64,000 nucleotides of DNA from DASYXW01 sp035934405 (GCA_035934405.1 DASYXW010000089.1:84522-148521), one strand, 5' to 3'. Counted from the first letter of the stretch, positions 16,692 to 25,353 are shown. Numbers and translations: made by a program. Notes: generated from the sequence alone by a model not told the origin.

Positions 16692-17683
16692 CACCGTCTC
16701 CCCGCAAAGCTCATGGTCTTTTCGCGCACGTGCGCGATGAGGTTGCGGACCGCGTCGGCAAGCTGGACTACTTCCCCCTCGCCCTCCACGTCAAACTCGA
16801 TCTCATAGTTGCCGGCGGCGGCGTGGTCCACCGCCGTTTTAAGGTCCACCAGCGGCTTCACCACCTCGCGAGGCAGCACGAAGCTCACCCAGACGCTCAG
16901 CAGGAACACCAGCACGGAGACGATACTCAGCACCCATTCGGCTCGCCGCTTAAGCTGCCGGGCTTCCACATGGTCGCGCCGGACGCGATCCCAGCTTTGT
17001 TTTTCCAGCTCGGCGGAAAGCTCGATGACAGCGCCGCTCGAAGCCTGAAGGCCGGCAATGGTCTGGCGCAGGGAGGGGTCGCGCGCCTCGAGCGTTTGGG
17101 CCATCTCGGCGTCAAAGGAACCCACCCGGGTGTGAAGTTCGTTCACCAGCTCAGCGCGGCTCTTGTGGCGGGATTGTCTCAGCAGGTCGTTCAGGTCCTT
17201 CTCATACGCCGCCACCGCCTGCTGGATCTGCCCCGTCTGCTCGGCCGGAGCTTCCGGCCGTCCGGAGCGAGAAACCGCGGCTTCGAGGCGTTGCTGATAG
17301 AGGTCCACCTGCTGCAGGATCTTGCCGGTGGTGACGTTGTCCTCCGGCTGGAGGTCGCGGCAACCCTCGATGGTGTCTTTCAGGTCGGCCAGGGCCTGAC
17401 GGTTGGCTTTGAGGTCGGCATCGTCGTGGAGCAGGAAGTAATTCCGTTCGGCGCGCCGGGCGTCCATCATCTCGATTGAGGCGTGTTCGGCGAGCGTGGC
17501 GACGGGAGCATCAACGTTGACGATACGGTCCACGATCCAGCTCATGGCAAACAGGTAGTAGACCGCCAGGACGATGACGGGAACCAGGATGAGTCGAACG
17601 ATGGCGAGACTGTAGGCCACCCGGCGCCGCAGCGAGGCGCCACGCGCGAACACCCGGAAAGGCTCCCGGAGTCGTAACCTCAT
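16691..17683 (-). CDS. Membrane sensor-like protein with HAMP domain and no output domain
   Basis: 330 residues. Two membrane helices (about 24-46 and 258-280) bracket a helical extracytoplasmic domain of about 210 residues (ARRAERNYFLLHDDADL is typical of four-helix-bundle chemoreceptor sensors). A HAMP domain follows (VKPLVDLKTAVDHAAAGNY). The protein stops after HAMP with no kinase, cyclase or methyl-accepting domain. It may be a truncated receptor or a regulatory partner of another protein. The start at 17683 (MRLRLREP) is chosen to leave a short cytoplasmic tail; an alternative lies at 17716. Confidence 0.7.
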   Translation of the reverse strand: MRLRLREPFRVFARGASLRRRVAYSLAIVRLILVPVIVLAVYYLFAMSWIVDRIVNVDAPVATLAEHASIEMMDARRAERNYFLLHDDADLKANRQALADLKDTIEGCRDLQPEDNVTTGKILQQVDLYQQRLEAAVSRSGRPEAPAEQTGQIQQAVAAYEKDLNDLLRQSRHKSRAELVNELHTRVGSFDAEMAQTLEARDPSLRQTIAGLQASSGAVIELSAELEKQSWDRVRRDHVEARQLKRRAEWVLSIVSVLVFLLSVWVSFVLPREVVKPLVDLKTAVDHAAAGNYEIEFDVEGEGEVVQLADAVRNLIAHVREKTMSFAGRR

Positions 17684-17897
17684 GCTTCCTATCCGATCCC
17701 AGGAATAGGATACCATTCCGCCCCCCTCAGCGTGTCAGGTTCCCGGCAGGCATATTACCGCAGAATGAGACGCCGGCAACTTAATTCGGCTGATTCTCCG
17801 TCCAACCGGTCTAGAACCGGGGATGAAACTTTCCCGACGACCGTGGCGTATCATAGTGCTGGCGGGCGAACCGAGCCGCCTGAATCGGAGGTGCTGA

Positions 17898-18236
17898 ATG
17901 TACTGCCCACAGTGCGGAAAAGAGTACGCGGACCGCGTGAACTTCTGTTGCCAGTGTGGCGCGGCGATTGGCGCGAGTTCGTCGCGTGCGGCCCGGAAGC
18001 TGTACTTGTCGCGGGTCAACAAGAAGATCGGGGGCGTCTGCGGCGGCTTCGCCGAGTACCTGGACCTGGACCCCACGCTGGTGCGGCTGGTCTGGGTGAT
18101 GGCAGCGATCTTCGTCGGCTGGGGCGTCATCGGGTACCTCATCGCCTGGCTGATCCTCCCGGAAGCTCCGCTCGCGGGATGGGCTTCGGCGCCCGCAGTA
18201 CCGTCAAGTCCGCAACCTTCGCCGCAACACGGGTAG
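17898..18236 (+). CDS. PspC domain protein with N-terminal zinc ribbon
   Basis: 112 residues. A CPQC...CCQC zinc ribbon (residues 3-22) is followed by a PspC domain (KLYLSRVNKKIGGVCGGFAE) and one membrane helix (VWVMAAIFVGWGVIGYLIAW). PspC proteins act in the phage-shock/envelope-stress response at the inner membrane. GGAGG lies 8 bases before the ATG. No other psp gene is in the window. Confidence 0.85.
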   Translation: MYCPQCGKEYADRVNFCCQCGAAIGASSSRAARKLYLSRVNKKIGGVCGGFAEYLDLDPTLVRLVWVMAAIFVGWGVIGYLIAWLILPEAPLAGWASAPAVPSSPQPSPQHG

Positions 18237-18322
18237 CGCTCGAGACCTCACGCGCGCCCGTCCGAGCGCTTCGTTTGCGCGTGGGGCGAGCAAAAGCCGC
18301 AGACCATGAACAACAATCCGCC

Positions 18323-18910
18323 CTACGAGCCGACGCTTCCGGCGGCAGCGGTGCCCGTGGCGGCCGCCGCCGCGAGGAACTGCTCGCGCGTCCAGTCATT
18401 GCGCGCCTGGCTCGGCCCGTTGCGATGGCACTGGGCGGCCACATTCGTCCAATCGCCGTTGCGGACAAAGCGCATGAGGCTGGGGTAGCCGTGAAAGAGG
18501 CCCGTGACCCCCAGGTTGTAAATCATGTCGAGCAGTCCGAGCTTGGCCGGATCGGGGAAGGCGGCATAATTCGTGAACTCTTGGCCAAGCTGGCCGTCAA
18601 AATACGTCAGGTGCTGCAACAGCAAGGCGTCAATGGAGGCGTGGGGCAGGATCGGCGAAGTCGTGGCACGATAGAAGCCCGGCAGGCGCGCAGGGGCAAG
18701 CGCCAGGACCCGGTTGTAGTCGCCGAGGATGGCGTCCGGCGTGCTCGGCTGGCCGGCTCCGTCCACGAAGGCAAGCGACTGCGCGCGCTCAGCGTTCGCC
18801 AGCATTTCGCCTACACCCACGGTAACGAAGCCCTTCGTGTCGAGGTACATCCAAGGCACAATTCCCTCGAAAGTTTCGAGGTGCGCCAACGAATCGTCCA
18901 GGTAAGCCAT
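18323..18910 (-). CDS. GH24 (T4-type) lysozyme-like protein
   Basis: 195 residues. It aligns with the catalytic triad of phage T4 lysozyme: Glu15 (FEG), Asp24 (YLDTKG) and Thr30 (VTVGVG), with identical spacing to T4 Glu11/Asp20/Thr26. LLDMIYNLGV and FVRNGDWTNVA are also typical. It should cleave peptidoglycan, but there is no signal peptide, so release would need a holin or another route. The ATG at 18910 with GGAGG 5 bases upstream is preferred over a TTG at 18922. No other phage genes surround it, so it is a domesticated or stray gene. Confidence 0.75.
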   Translation of the reverse strand: MAYLDDSLAHLETFEGIVPWMYLDTKGFVTVGVGEMLANAERAQSLAFVDGAGQPSTPDAILGDYNRVLALAPARLPGFYRATTSPILPHASIDALLLQHLTYFDGQLGQEFTNYAAFPDPAKLGLLDMIYNLGVTGLFHGYPSLMRFVRNGDWTNVAAQCHRNGPSQARNDWTREQFLAAAAATGTAAAGSVGS

Positions 18911-18932
18911 GGATTCCTCCAACTACCGCGAA

Positions 18933-18969
18933 GCGGGTGGCGCGGACATCGTTTTGTGATGGCTGCGCC
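18933..18969. repeat. Diverged copy of the GGTGGCGC hairpin
   Basis: gcgggtggcgc...ggctgcgcc forms a partial stem and matches the copy at 25190 in outline. It lies between the lysozyme gene and the higBA pair. Confidence 0.4.
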
Positions 18970-19007
18970 TCATTGCATGTAATCCATCCTGAGAATGGAC
19001 GCGTCTT

Positions 19008-19328
19008 TCAAAGCGTCGCCTGTTCGTCGGTGATGGCGGGCTTCGCCAGGTAACGCTTGACCCTGATCATTCCCTCCCTGTCGCGAGCTTCGGCAATCTC
19101 GAAGGCGGTCTGCATCCGAAGAAGGGTGTCCATCTTGGGGCCGAAAGCCTTCTCCACCCGCAGCGCCATATCGGGCGACAGCGCAGCGCGACCGTTGAGA
19201 AGGGCAGAGAGCGCGGGCCGGGTCACGCCCAGAACCCTGGCGGCCTTCGTGACCGAGAGCCCCAGAGGATCGATAATTTCCATCCTGATAAAGTGCCCCG
19301 GATGGGCCGGGCGAGCTATGCGCATCAT
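19008..19328 (-). CDS. higA: HigA-type antitoxin (XRE helix-turn-helix)
   Basis: 106 residues. PAHPGHFIRMEIIDPLGLSV leads into a helix-turn-helix (TKAARVLGVTRPALSALLNG), the standard HigA layout. It binds and neutralises the toxin encoded just upstream and normally represses the shared promoter. ATG 14 bases after the toxin stop, so the two are co-transcribed toxin-first, the order typical of higBA. Confidence 0.88.
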   Translation of the reverse strand: MMRIARPAHPGHFIRMEIIDPLGLSVTKAARVLGVTRPALSALLNGRAALSPDMALRVEKAFGPKMDTLLRMQTAFEIAEARDREGMIRVKRYLAKPAITDEQATL

Positions 19329-19342
19329 GACTTCGTTTCCTT

Positions 19343-19633
19343 TCAGTGGTAATCCTCATAATCCAGGTCGAGAATTTCTCCTTCGGCCGGGTTGATTCTG
19401 AACGTGATCCGCCAGTTGCGCGTGACCGCAAGACTCCAGGTTCCCTTTCGGTCGCCGGTGAGCGGGTGCGCCTTCCAGTGCGGGATGTCGCGGAGTTCCT
19501 GCGCGTCTTCCATCTCCTGCAAGAAGGTCAGGATATTACGGACCTTCTCGACCACGGCCGGAGCCAAGCCCGAAGGATCATTGCGCTCGATGAAGCGCCG
19601 CAGTCCCCGGTGGACCACGTTTTGGATCTTCAT
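19343..19633 (-). CDS. higB: HigB-type toxin (RelE fold)
   Basis: 96 residues of the plasmid-maintenance-killer family: LRRFIERNDPSGL, LRDIPHWKAHPL, GTWSLAVTRNWRITFR and DLDYEDYH match HigB-like ribosome-dependent mRNA interferases. Full length and apparently intact. It is first in the toxin-antitoxin pair with the HigA gene. Confidence 0.9.
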   Translation of the reverse strand: MKIQNVVHRGLRRFIERNDPSGLAPAVVEKVRNILTFLQEMEDAQELRDIPHWKAHPLTGDRKGTWSLAVTRNWRITFRINPAEGEILDLDYEDYH

Positions 19634-19762
19634 AAGGAAGGCTATCCCAAAATCCGTGCTGTGTCAAGTTACGCTTTACAGTGTCGAGACTCAAGCGGAT
19701 CGTGCCCCCCCGTCGCCTTCCGGAACAAACCGTAGTAGGCAGACCTTACTCATGGCGCCGCC

Positions 19763-21868
19763 CTACTTGCCTTCCAGTTCATCCGCCAGCGGACCCGCGT
19801 CGTACAGCTTGCGCAGCACCTCGGTCATGACGGCAGTATCGACGGCCACGGCGCGGTTGGCCTTCTCGTCGTAGACGTAATCGCCCACCAGGCTCTCGAT
19901 GTTGCCGTCGAAAATCAGTCCGACGATCTCGCCCGCGCGGTTGACAACCGGCGAGCCGGAATTGCCGCCGATGATGTCGCCGGTGGAGACGAAATCGACC
20001 GGAGTGGAGAGGTCGAGCCTGTCGCGGCCGGCCACAAACCGGGCCGGCAGGTCGAAGGGCGGCTTGTCGCCAAAGCTGTAGGCGCGGTCGTAGAGACCGT
20101 AGAGCGTGGTGAGGGGCGGCGCTTCGGTGCCGTTCATGGGATACCCTTTCACCGTCCCGTAAGAGAGCCGCAGCGTGAAGGTGGCGTCCGGATAGGCCGA
20201 CTTGCCGTAGACGGCGAAGCGCGCCTTGCCAATTTTTTCGCCGGCCGCCGTTTCCACGCTCTCCACGTTGTCTTCCTGCCACTTGCGGAGCTCGCGCGCC
20301 ACCGGGTCAAGCCGGCGAGCCATGACGATCATCGGGTCGGTGGACGCGGCCACGGCGGCCTCGCCGCCTTCCACCAGTTGTTTGCGAAAGGCCGGATCGC
20401 CCATCTTGGTGCCGCTGATGAGCGCCCTGACGGCGGCTTCGGGAGTTTGGCCGTTGAGCACCGCCTTGAGGAAGGGGTCATCCGCACCCAACTGCTGCTG
20501 CGCGTAACTGAGACCGGCGGTCAGCACTGCCTCTTCCATCTCGGGATAAACCGGGGCGGGCGAGAAAAGCCGGAACTTGAGCGACTCAAGCTCGGAATCG
20601 TGGAAGCCGTCCAGGCGCTGGCCATCGGGCTTTTTTACTTCCGCCACGTACTGGACAATGGTGAGGGCGTTTTGCGCCATCGGCGCGCCGCGAAGCTGGC
20701 TGAGAACCAACTGCTGGAGACGGGTGAGATCCTTCTGCTCCGCCTGGGCGATTTCGTCCCAGGCGCTGCCGTATTCCTTTTGCCACTCCGGATTCGCGGC
20801 CACGCGGGCGCGGAAGTCCTGCTCTTCTTTCTGCCGCTTGGCCATCAGGTCTTTATCGAGCAGACCCTGCTCGCGGCCGCGAATCGCTTTGAGGGCGTTC
20901 TGGAGGCCGAAGATGGTCCCGGCGGCCTGCCGCGCCTGCTCGGAACCGCCCGCCGAATAGGTCTGGAGCACGCCGAGCCAGCGTTCGAGCACGCCGAGGA
21001 TCAAGGGCAGCAAGTGGTCGCGCTGAGTTTCGAGCTCGGCCACGGTGCTCAGGCGCGAGGTCGAACCGGGGTTGCCGGAGATAAACACCAGGTCGCCGGC
21101 GGCGGGACCCTTGGGGTTCCACTTCAGGAAATCCGTGGAATCCACCGGCTTACCGTTTTCATAGACGCGAAACAGCGCCATATCCACGTCGTAACGCGGG
21201 TAAGTGAAGTTGTCGGGGTCGCCGCCGAAGAACGCCGCCTGCGCCTCGGGCGCGAACACCAGGCGCACGTCGGTGTATTTCTTGTAGCGGTAGAGCCAGT
21301 ACTCGCCGCCGTTGTAGAGGGGTATCACATCCGAGCGCAAGCCGGTCTTATCGAGGCTCGCTTTCTCGATGCCGGCAATCACTGACTTGCGCGCCGCGAG
21401 CGCGTCCGCGTCGCTCATGCCCGGCTTCACCGCGGCGAGCACCTTTGCGGTAACGTCTTCCATCGATTCGAGCACGTTCAGCTCGAGGTCGGGGCACTTC
21501 AGCTCGCCGGCCGCCGTGCGGGCATAGAATCCGTTCTTCACGTAGTCCATCTGCGGCGTCGAGACCTTCTGCAACTGGCCGCGCGCCACGTGATGGTTGG
21601 TGAGCACCAGGCCGTGGGCGCTGACAAAGGAGCCCGAGCCGCCGTCGTTAAAGCGGACGCTCGCCAGGCGGACGTGGTCCAGCCACTGCGCGGTGGGCGT
21701 GAAGCCGTAGCGCGCCTGCAAGAGCTTGGTGGGCGGATTGTCGAAGGTCCACATGCCTTCGTCCGCCGCTGCGCCGACCGAAGCGCGGGCCGCCACCAGA
21801 CATAGCGCCGCTGCGCCGAAAACGGCCAGTAACAAGAAACGGTACCCGCTGAGAAAATTCCGCATCAT
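19763..21868 (-). CDS. S46 family dipeptidyl-peptidase
   Basis: 701 residues with a signal peptide (FLLLAVFGAAALCLVAARA). It belongs to the DPP7/DPP11 family that removes dipeptides from peptide N-termini in the periplasm. The triad region is visible: LTNHHVARG (His92/93), RYDVDMALFR with the Asp, and GGNSGSPV with Ser637. The length matches the family. The start at 21868 is chosen for its GGAGGT 7 bases upstream and the signal peptide; the open frame continues to 22114 only through repeat DNA. It is probably part of peptide scavenging together with the secreted M19 dipeptidase elsewhere in the window. Confidence 0.9.
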   Translation of the reverse strand: MMRNFLSGYRFLLLAVFGAAALCLVAARASVGAAADEGMWTFDNPPTKLLQARYGFTPTAQWLDHVRLASVRFNDGGSGSFVSAHGLVLTNHHVARGQLQKVSTPQMDYVKNGFYARTAAGELKCPDLELNVLESMEDVTAKVLAAVKPGMSDADALAARKSVIAGIEKASLDKTGLRSDVIPLYNGGEYWLYRYKKYTDVRLVFAPEAQAAFFGGDPDNFTYPRYDVDMALFRVYENGKPVDSTDFLKWNPKGPAAGDLVFISGNPGSTSRLSTVAELETQRDHLLPLILGVLERWLGVLQTYSAGGSEQARQAAGTIFGLQNALKAIRGREQGLLDKDLMAKRQKEEQDFRARVAANPEWQKEYGSAWDEIAQAEQKDLTRLQQLVLSQLRGAPMAQNALTIVQYVAEVKKPDGQRLDGFHDSELESLKFRLFSPAPVYPEMEEAVLTAGLSYAQQQLGADDPFLKAVLNGQTPEAAVRALISGTKMGDPAFRKQLVEGGEAAVAASTDPMIVMARRLDPVARELRKWQEDNVESVETAAGEKIGKARFAVYGKSAYPDATFTLRLSYGTVKGYPMNGTEAPPLTTLYGLYDRAYSFGDKPPFDLPARFVAGRDRLDLSTPVDFVSTGDIIGGNSGSPVVNRAGEIVGLIFDGNIESLVGDYVYDEKANRAVAVDTAVMTEVLRKLYDAGPLADELEGK

Positions 21869-21931
21869 TCTTGACCTCCCTCCGCCTCCACCTCCTGAAA
21901 TCCGGTTAAGGCTACGCATCGGCGACGCATT

Positions 21932-21983
21932 CCCCCTCACCCACCCCGCTAAGCGGGGTTCCCCCTCTCCCGGAGGGAGAGGG
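21932..21983. repeat. CCTCACCC...GGGAGAGGG repeat, copy 1
   Basis: A two-stem element: an accccgctaagcggggt hairpin, then ctctcccggagggagag. Other copies at 23177 and 48520. It lies in the leader of the S46 gene, next to the 3' end of the STGPRT gene. Confidence 0.75.
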
Positions 21984-22065
21984 CTTTCTCGTTTATGATT
22001 CCGGCCCGCTGCTTGGGAGAGAGGACGGAGCGCGATGCCAGCGAGCGATGTTATCACAGGCCGGG

Positions 22066-23034
22066 TCATCCAGACCGCCGTTCGTGCCTCTCTGGGCCGC
22101 CCGGGTAAACCCACCGGAGTGGGTCTGCACTACCGCTTTTCCGCTCCGCGAGAGCGCAGAGGAGCTTGCCCCAGACCTCCTCGGCCCTGCGGCGAGCTTC
22201 CATTCGGGCCTTTACGATTCCGGCCGAATCGGGGATGACGGCATGGAATCTCGTTGGTTTTCTTGAAGATTCCGGCTTCATCGGGAGAACCATCCGCCAC
22301 GCTTCGCCGGCGGGAACGTCCCAGACCTTCTTGTATCCCAACTGAGGATGGCGGATTCCGGTGGTGATGGTGACCCCGGCGTGGAGGCTCGCTCGGCCTT
22401 CCTGCCAGTCGTAGCCGGAGATGACCGGGGGGTCGCTCGCCCGGCCGCGGCCCCGGCGCAGCCATATCGAGACGGTCACGCGCCAGCCGCGCCGGCCGTC
22501 CCCCGTCCCCCTCGCAAAGCTTTGGCGCCACGCCTGCGGCAGCGCCCCGCCCGGAGCAAGGTTGGCGTCGCGCCAAGCGCGGGACCGGGCACGGCGATGG
22601 GCTTGCCGGCTTATGACCCAGACGTATGCCGCGAGCCGCCTGACAGGACCGAGGGATCCGTCGCTCGCGGGGTCAGGCAAAAAGGCGACATAGAGGGCGC
22701 GATAGATGCCGAGAAGGTCCTGGCGGTCGCGGCCGGCTTGCTGGAAGAACGCGGTGTAAGGGTGGGCGGCTAAGTTGTAGGGCGGAGGTCCGCCGAAACC
22801 GGCTAAGGATGGCGGAGGAGCAGCGTGATCCGGAGGGGGCAGGCGGTCGAACCAAGCCGCGTCCGCCCGAGCCAGGAAAGCGAAGAGCTTCTCGGCGCGG
22901 AGGCCATGGCGCAGGCCATTGAGGCCGGCGTGGCGCTTGCCTGCGGCGGTGCGGGGTCCGGTGGACTTTTGGGCATTGGCGCGGTTGGCCGCAAGCAGCG
23001 CCGGAGTGCGGACGGGAGACTTACGCAGGGACAC
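22066..23034 (-). CDS. STGPRT-motif protein, copy 1 (function unknown)
   Basis: 322 residues. The first 50 residues carry a conserved basic motif (MSLRKSPVR, ALLAANRANAQKSTGPRT, GLNGLRHGLRA) shared with the protein at 47371. The rest is poorly conserved, Arg/Pro/Ala-rich and without known domains. Proteins with this N-terminus recur in multiple copies in Acidobacteriota genomes; the role is unknown. GTG start with GGAGGT 6 bases upstream. It has its own TTGACA promoter and is flanked on both sides by CCTCACCC repeats, so it may travel as a unit. Confidence 0.65.
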   Translation of the reverse strand: MSLRKSPVRTPALLAANRANAQKSTGPRTAAGKRHAGLNGLRHGLRAEKLFAFLARADAAWFDRLPPPDHAAPPPSLAGFGGPPPYNLAAHPYTAFFQQAGRDRQDLLGIYRALYVAFLPDPASDGSLGPVRRLAAYVWVISRQAHRRARSRAWRDANLAPGGALPQAWRQSFARGTGDGRRGWRVTVSIWLRRGRGRASDPPVISGYDWQEGRASLHAGVTITTGIRHPQLGYKKVWDVPAGEAWRMVLPMKPESSRKPTRFHAVIPDSAGIVKARMEARRRAEEVWGKLLCALAERKSGSADPLRWVYPGGPERHERRSG

Positions 23035-23094
23035 GGGTTCACCTCCAAAGTAACTGCTGGTGGACCTCCTCGTCCCACAAGAGTAACGGAGATT

Positions 23095-23124
23095 ATACTA
23101 CTCGATAGATAATAGATTTGTCAA
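23095..23124 (-). promoter_or_regulatory. Promoter of STGPRT gene copy 1
   Basis: On the minus strand TTGACA (23124-23119) is followed after 18 bases by TAGTAT (23100-23095), or after 21 by TATAAT. The region is sharply AT-rich within GC-rich surroundings. Confidence 0.6.
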
Positions 23125-23176
23125 GTATTTTCTTTCACCTTCGCCACCTGGCGCTGCATTTCAAGCTGCCTTTGGG

Positions 23177-23230
23177 CCCCCCACCCACCCGCCGCGGCGG
23201 GCCCCCCCTCTCCCCCAGGGGGGCGAGGGC
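23177..23230. repeat. CCTCACCC...GGGAGAGGG repeat, copy 2
   Basis: Same two-stem layout as copy 1 (cccgccgcggcggg, then ctctcccccaggggggcgag), and the tail after it (gagggctgttctcttatga) also resembles copy 1. It sits upstream of the STGPRT promoter. Confidence 0.7.
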
Positions 23231-23277
23231 TGTTCTCTTATGACAGACCGTTTCAAGATCGCGCATGAGGTCTCGGA

Positions 23278-23318
23278 CGGGTGGCGCATACGTCGCCGCT
23301 CTTGCGATGTATGCGATC
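23278..23318. repeat. GGTGGCGCA hairpin, copy D (reverse orientation)
   Basis: cgggtggcgcatacgt...atgtatgcgatc: reverse complement of the core in copies A, B and C with a few loop changes. With copy A it forms an inverted pair enclosing about 110 bases with no gene. Confidence 0.65.
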
Positions 23319-23426
23319 TAAAATTCGGAGTACCAACGCAGCGTCACAATGACGTCCGTTGCTTCTCTTACCATTCGAGAGCTAGCGGGCTTGCGTCATT
23401 GCTGGCGATACGCGGCCCAAATACGG

Positions 23427-23483
23427 TTGGGCGTTCGCCGATTCGCATGCATGCCAAACAGCGGCACGTATGCGCCACCCGCC
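23427..23483. repeat. GGTGGCGCA hairpin, copy A
   Basis: ttgggcgttc, then cgcatgcatgccaaacagcg and gcacgtatgcgccacccg. The stem pairs gcatgcatgcc with ggcacgtatgc. Nearly identical to copies B (24096) and C (48604). It lies just past the 3' end of the toxin gene. Confidence 0.75.
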
Positions 23484-23544
23484 CACGTGAGTTAAAGATG
23501 TCAAGCTCTTTCTTGCAAGGTGATGTCAAGCTGCCTCCCGCGCT

Positions 23545-23841
23545 TCAAAACGCTGGTTCGTCGCGCGCGCCGTGCCAGACGTGAAGAATCTCGACGCTGA
23601 GGGACTCTTCGCTGACGTCGTAGAAGATACGGTAAGAACGAAAGACGATCTCGCGCAATGTTCCCCTCGCGCCGCGCGGATGCCTGGGACCGATCAACGG
23701 AAAAGACGCCAGAATGCCGACGTGGTCGAGGATGCCCCGCCCGATCCGGAGGGCGGCCTGCGGGTCGTGCTCGGCGATGTAAGAGCAGATCTCTTGGAGA
23801 TCCGCAATCGCCGCGTCTGACCAAATTATCTTGAAGTCCAT
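23545..23841 (-). CDS. ParE/RelE-type toxin
   Basis: 98 residues from MDFKIIWSDAAIADL. The pattern IADLQEICSYIAEHDPQAA, FPLIGPRHP, LREIVFRSYRIFYDV and VEILHVWHGARD is diagnostic of the ParE/RelE toxin superfamily (gyrase poison or mRNA interferase; the two cannot be told apart here). Intact. It overlaps the antitoxin gene by 16 bases, so translation is coupled. An ATG 12 bases earlier (23853) is possible. Confidence 0.85.
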   Translation of the reverse strand: MDFKIIWSDAAIADLQEICSYIAEHDPQAALRIGRGILDHVGILASFPLIGPRHPRGARGTLREIVFRSYRIFYDVSEESLSVEILHVWHGARDEPAF

Positions 23842-24023
23842 TGAGTGGCCCAAGACTCAAGCAAGCGTTCTGCTTCCTCGTGAGTCTTGGCGCGGCCAGC
23901 GGCAATGTCCGCCCGTCCGCGCCGGATGGACGCCATGATGCGCAACTCCTCGCTGATTTCCTCGAGCGAGGCGTCTTCCGGGAGCCTTTGGAGGGCGTCG
24001 ATTACGGCCTGCTTATCTGTCAT
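23826..24023 (-). CDS. Small antitoxin of the ParE/RelE pair
   Basis: 65 residues: DALQRLPEDASLEEISEELRIMASIRRGRADIAAGRAKTHEEAERLLE is the pattern of short helical antitoxins that pair with RelE/ParE toxins. It precedes and overlaps the toxin gene. No separate DNA-binding domain is obvious. The pair lies between two direct hairpin repeats (copies A and B). Confidence 0.8.
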   Translation of the reverse strand: MTDKQAVIDALQRLPEDASLEEISEELRIMASIRRGRADIAAGRAKTHEEAERLLESWATQWTSR

Positions 24024-24095
24024 GGCTCGATACTACTGCTTCGGAAGGCCCGGTGCAAGGGGCTCGCCCAAAACGGCGGCACCGGGTCCGGCTCC

Positions 24096-24153
24096 GGTTG
24101 GGCGTTCACTGATCGCATACATGCCAAACAGCGGCACGTGTGCGCCACCCCGC
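24096..24153. repeat. GGTGGCGCA hairpin, copy B
   Basis: Same orientation as copy A, 669 bases away, with the toxin-antitoxin pair between. With copy C it also shares the preceding segment cgggtccggct-ccggttggg, so similarity extends to about 75 bases. It ends 5 bases from the stop codon of the next gene. Confidence 0.75.
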
Positions 24154-24158
24154 GGGGG

Positions 24159-25100
24159 TCACTGGTAGAGGTGCTGCAGGATACCTCTCGTTTGATCAAA
24201 GGCGCTCTTGCATTCGCCCTCTGTCGGCAGTCGGCTGCCATGAACCGCGTCGTTACCGAGTTCTCGAATATCGTCTGCCTGCCTCCACGTCACACCATCG
24301 AGGATGTGCTTGTCGCGAGCCAGTTCAAAGGTCTTCCTTAGTTGCTCCTTACCTCCGCGGAGGTTGTCGAGCTCGCAACCAAAGCCTCTTGCTCTCAACC
24401 GATCTTCGGCAGCGCTAACCAACGCAGAGCGGCACAGAAAAAGCGACGCCAAGAACTGCCCGTAGATGAAGCAACGCGATGCCTCCAATAAGTATCGGCG
24501 AACCTCTTCGGGAACCTCAAAGCGCGCAGGAAGCAAACGAAGCAGACTCGCCCGCTTCACTATTTTCGGGAGCAGCCTGCGAACCTCCTTTATATACACC
24601 TGCGTGATCCACTCGGATAGTGCGCGGGGCGAGCGCCTGTCGACTACGCTCTCGAAGTGACTCCCCGAAGGACTACTAAATCCCTCCCGTTCCTTCACGA
24701 GTATGTCCACCAGTCTTTCGGCCGCTGGGTCGGGCTCGGTGAACTGCCTGTGGATAAAACGCAAGATGTCGGACCAGTCGGCTTCGGCCAGTTCCTCGGC
24801 CCCTCGTGCTCCTGGACCTGGGCCGAAAAGTAAGGAGAGCGCCGCTTCGAGTTTTTCTGGAGTCCGGTCCCCCTTCAGCGAAATAAGGGCTTCAAACGCT
24901 TCGGGCGGTGAAGTTTTTCTTAACGCTTCTTCCACCACTTCGGGAATGGGCGGCTGGTGTCGCGGGCTAAGCTCCAACCCCAGTTCAAGCGTTGCGAGCT
25001 TCCCGCCTGGGCCCACGGTATACTCGTATTCGTGCGCAAGGATCCGGTCGAGCGCCCACGCGACTAGCTCAAGTTTGTCCGGGCCTTCGCTCTCGGCCAC
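24159..25100 (-). CDS. Hypothetical protein with DUF4145-like C-terminus
   Basis: 313 residues, no signal peptide. The last third (CFIYGQFLASLFLCRSALVS...RARGFG...IRELGNDAVHG) looks like a DUF4145/HEPN-like helical domain that occurs in restriction, abortive-infection and ATPase-linked proteins. The first two thirds are not recognised. Hairpin repeats lie immediately on both sides (copies B and E), and a toxin-antitoxin pair follows, so it is probably accessory and possibly defence related (inference from context). Confidence 0.65.
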   Translation of the reverse strand: MAESEGPDKLELVAWALDRILAHEYEYTVGPGGKLATLELGLELSPRHQPPIPEVVEEALRKTSPPEAFEALISLKGDRTPEKLEAALSLLFGPGPGARGAEELAEADWSDILRFIHRQFTEPDPAAERLVDILVKEREGFSSPSGSHFESVVDRRSPRALSEWITQVYIKEVRRLLPKIVKRASLLRLLPARFEVPEEVRRYLLEASRCFIYGQFLASLFLCRSALVSAAEDRLRARGFGCELDNLRGGKEQLRKTFELARDKHILDGVTWRQADDIRELGNDAVHGSRLPTEGECKSAFDQTRGILQHLYQ

Positions 25101-25189
25101 GATCGGTGACTCCCGTCCGTGCTATCGTGGACAAGTATAGAGGCATTCCCGTCCTAGCTTCAACAGCTTCACAGAACACGTCCATCGAG

Positions 25190-25229
25190 GCGGGTGGCGC
25201 ATACATTGCTTTTCATGTATGCGCCCAAC
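25190..25229. repeat. GGTGGCGCA hairpin, copy E (reverse orientation)
   Basis: cgggtggcgcatacattg, cttttc loop, atgtatgcgcccaacg. The stem is intact with a changed loop. A lone inverted half (gcgccacccg) lies at 25311-25320. Confidence 0.6.
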
Positions 25230-25353
25230 GAACACGTGCAACATCTCTGTCAGAGCGTCTTTTCCCTGGCCTGTCCTGGCTTCCTAGCGGTCCCGCAAGG
25301 CGGGATGTCGGCGCCACCCGCTTTCAAGTTCTTCGACCGACCGATCGCATGGG

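Noticed and set aside
18323..18910. Prophage, suggested by the lysozyme gene
   Set aside because: No capsid, tail, integrase or holin gene nearby; an isolated gene only.
23278..25229. Integron attC sites, because the hairpins contain GTTGGGC and GCCCAAC core-like words
   Set aside because: Core words are not placed at paired stem ends with L boxes, several copies lack one of them, and there is no integron integrase in the window.
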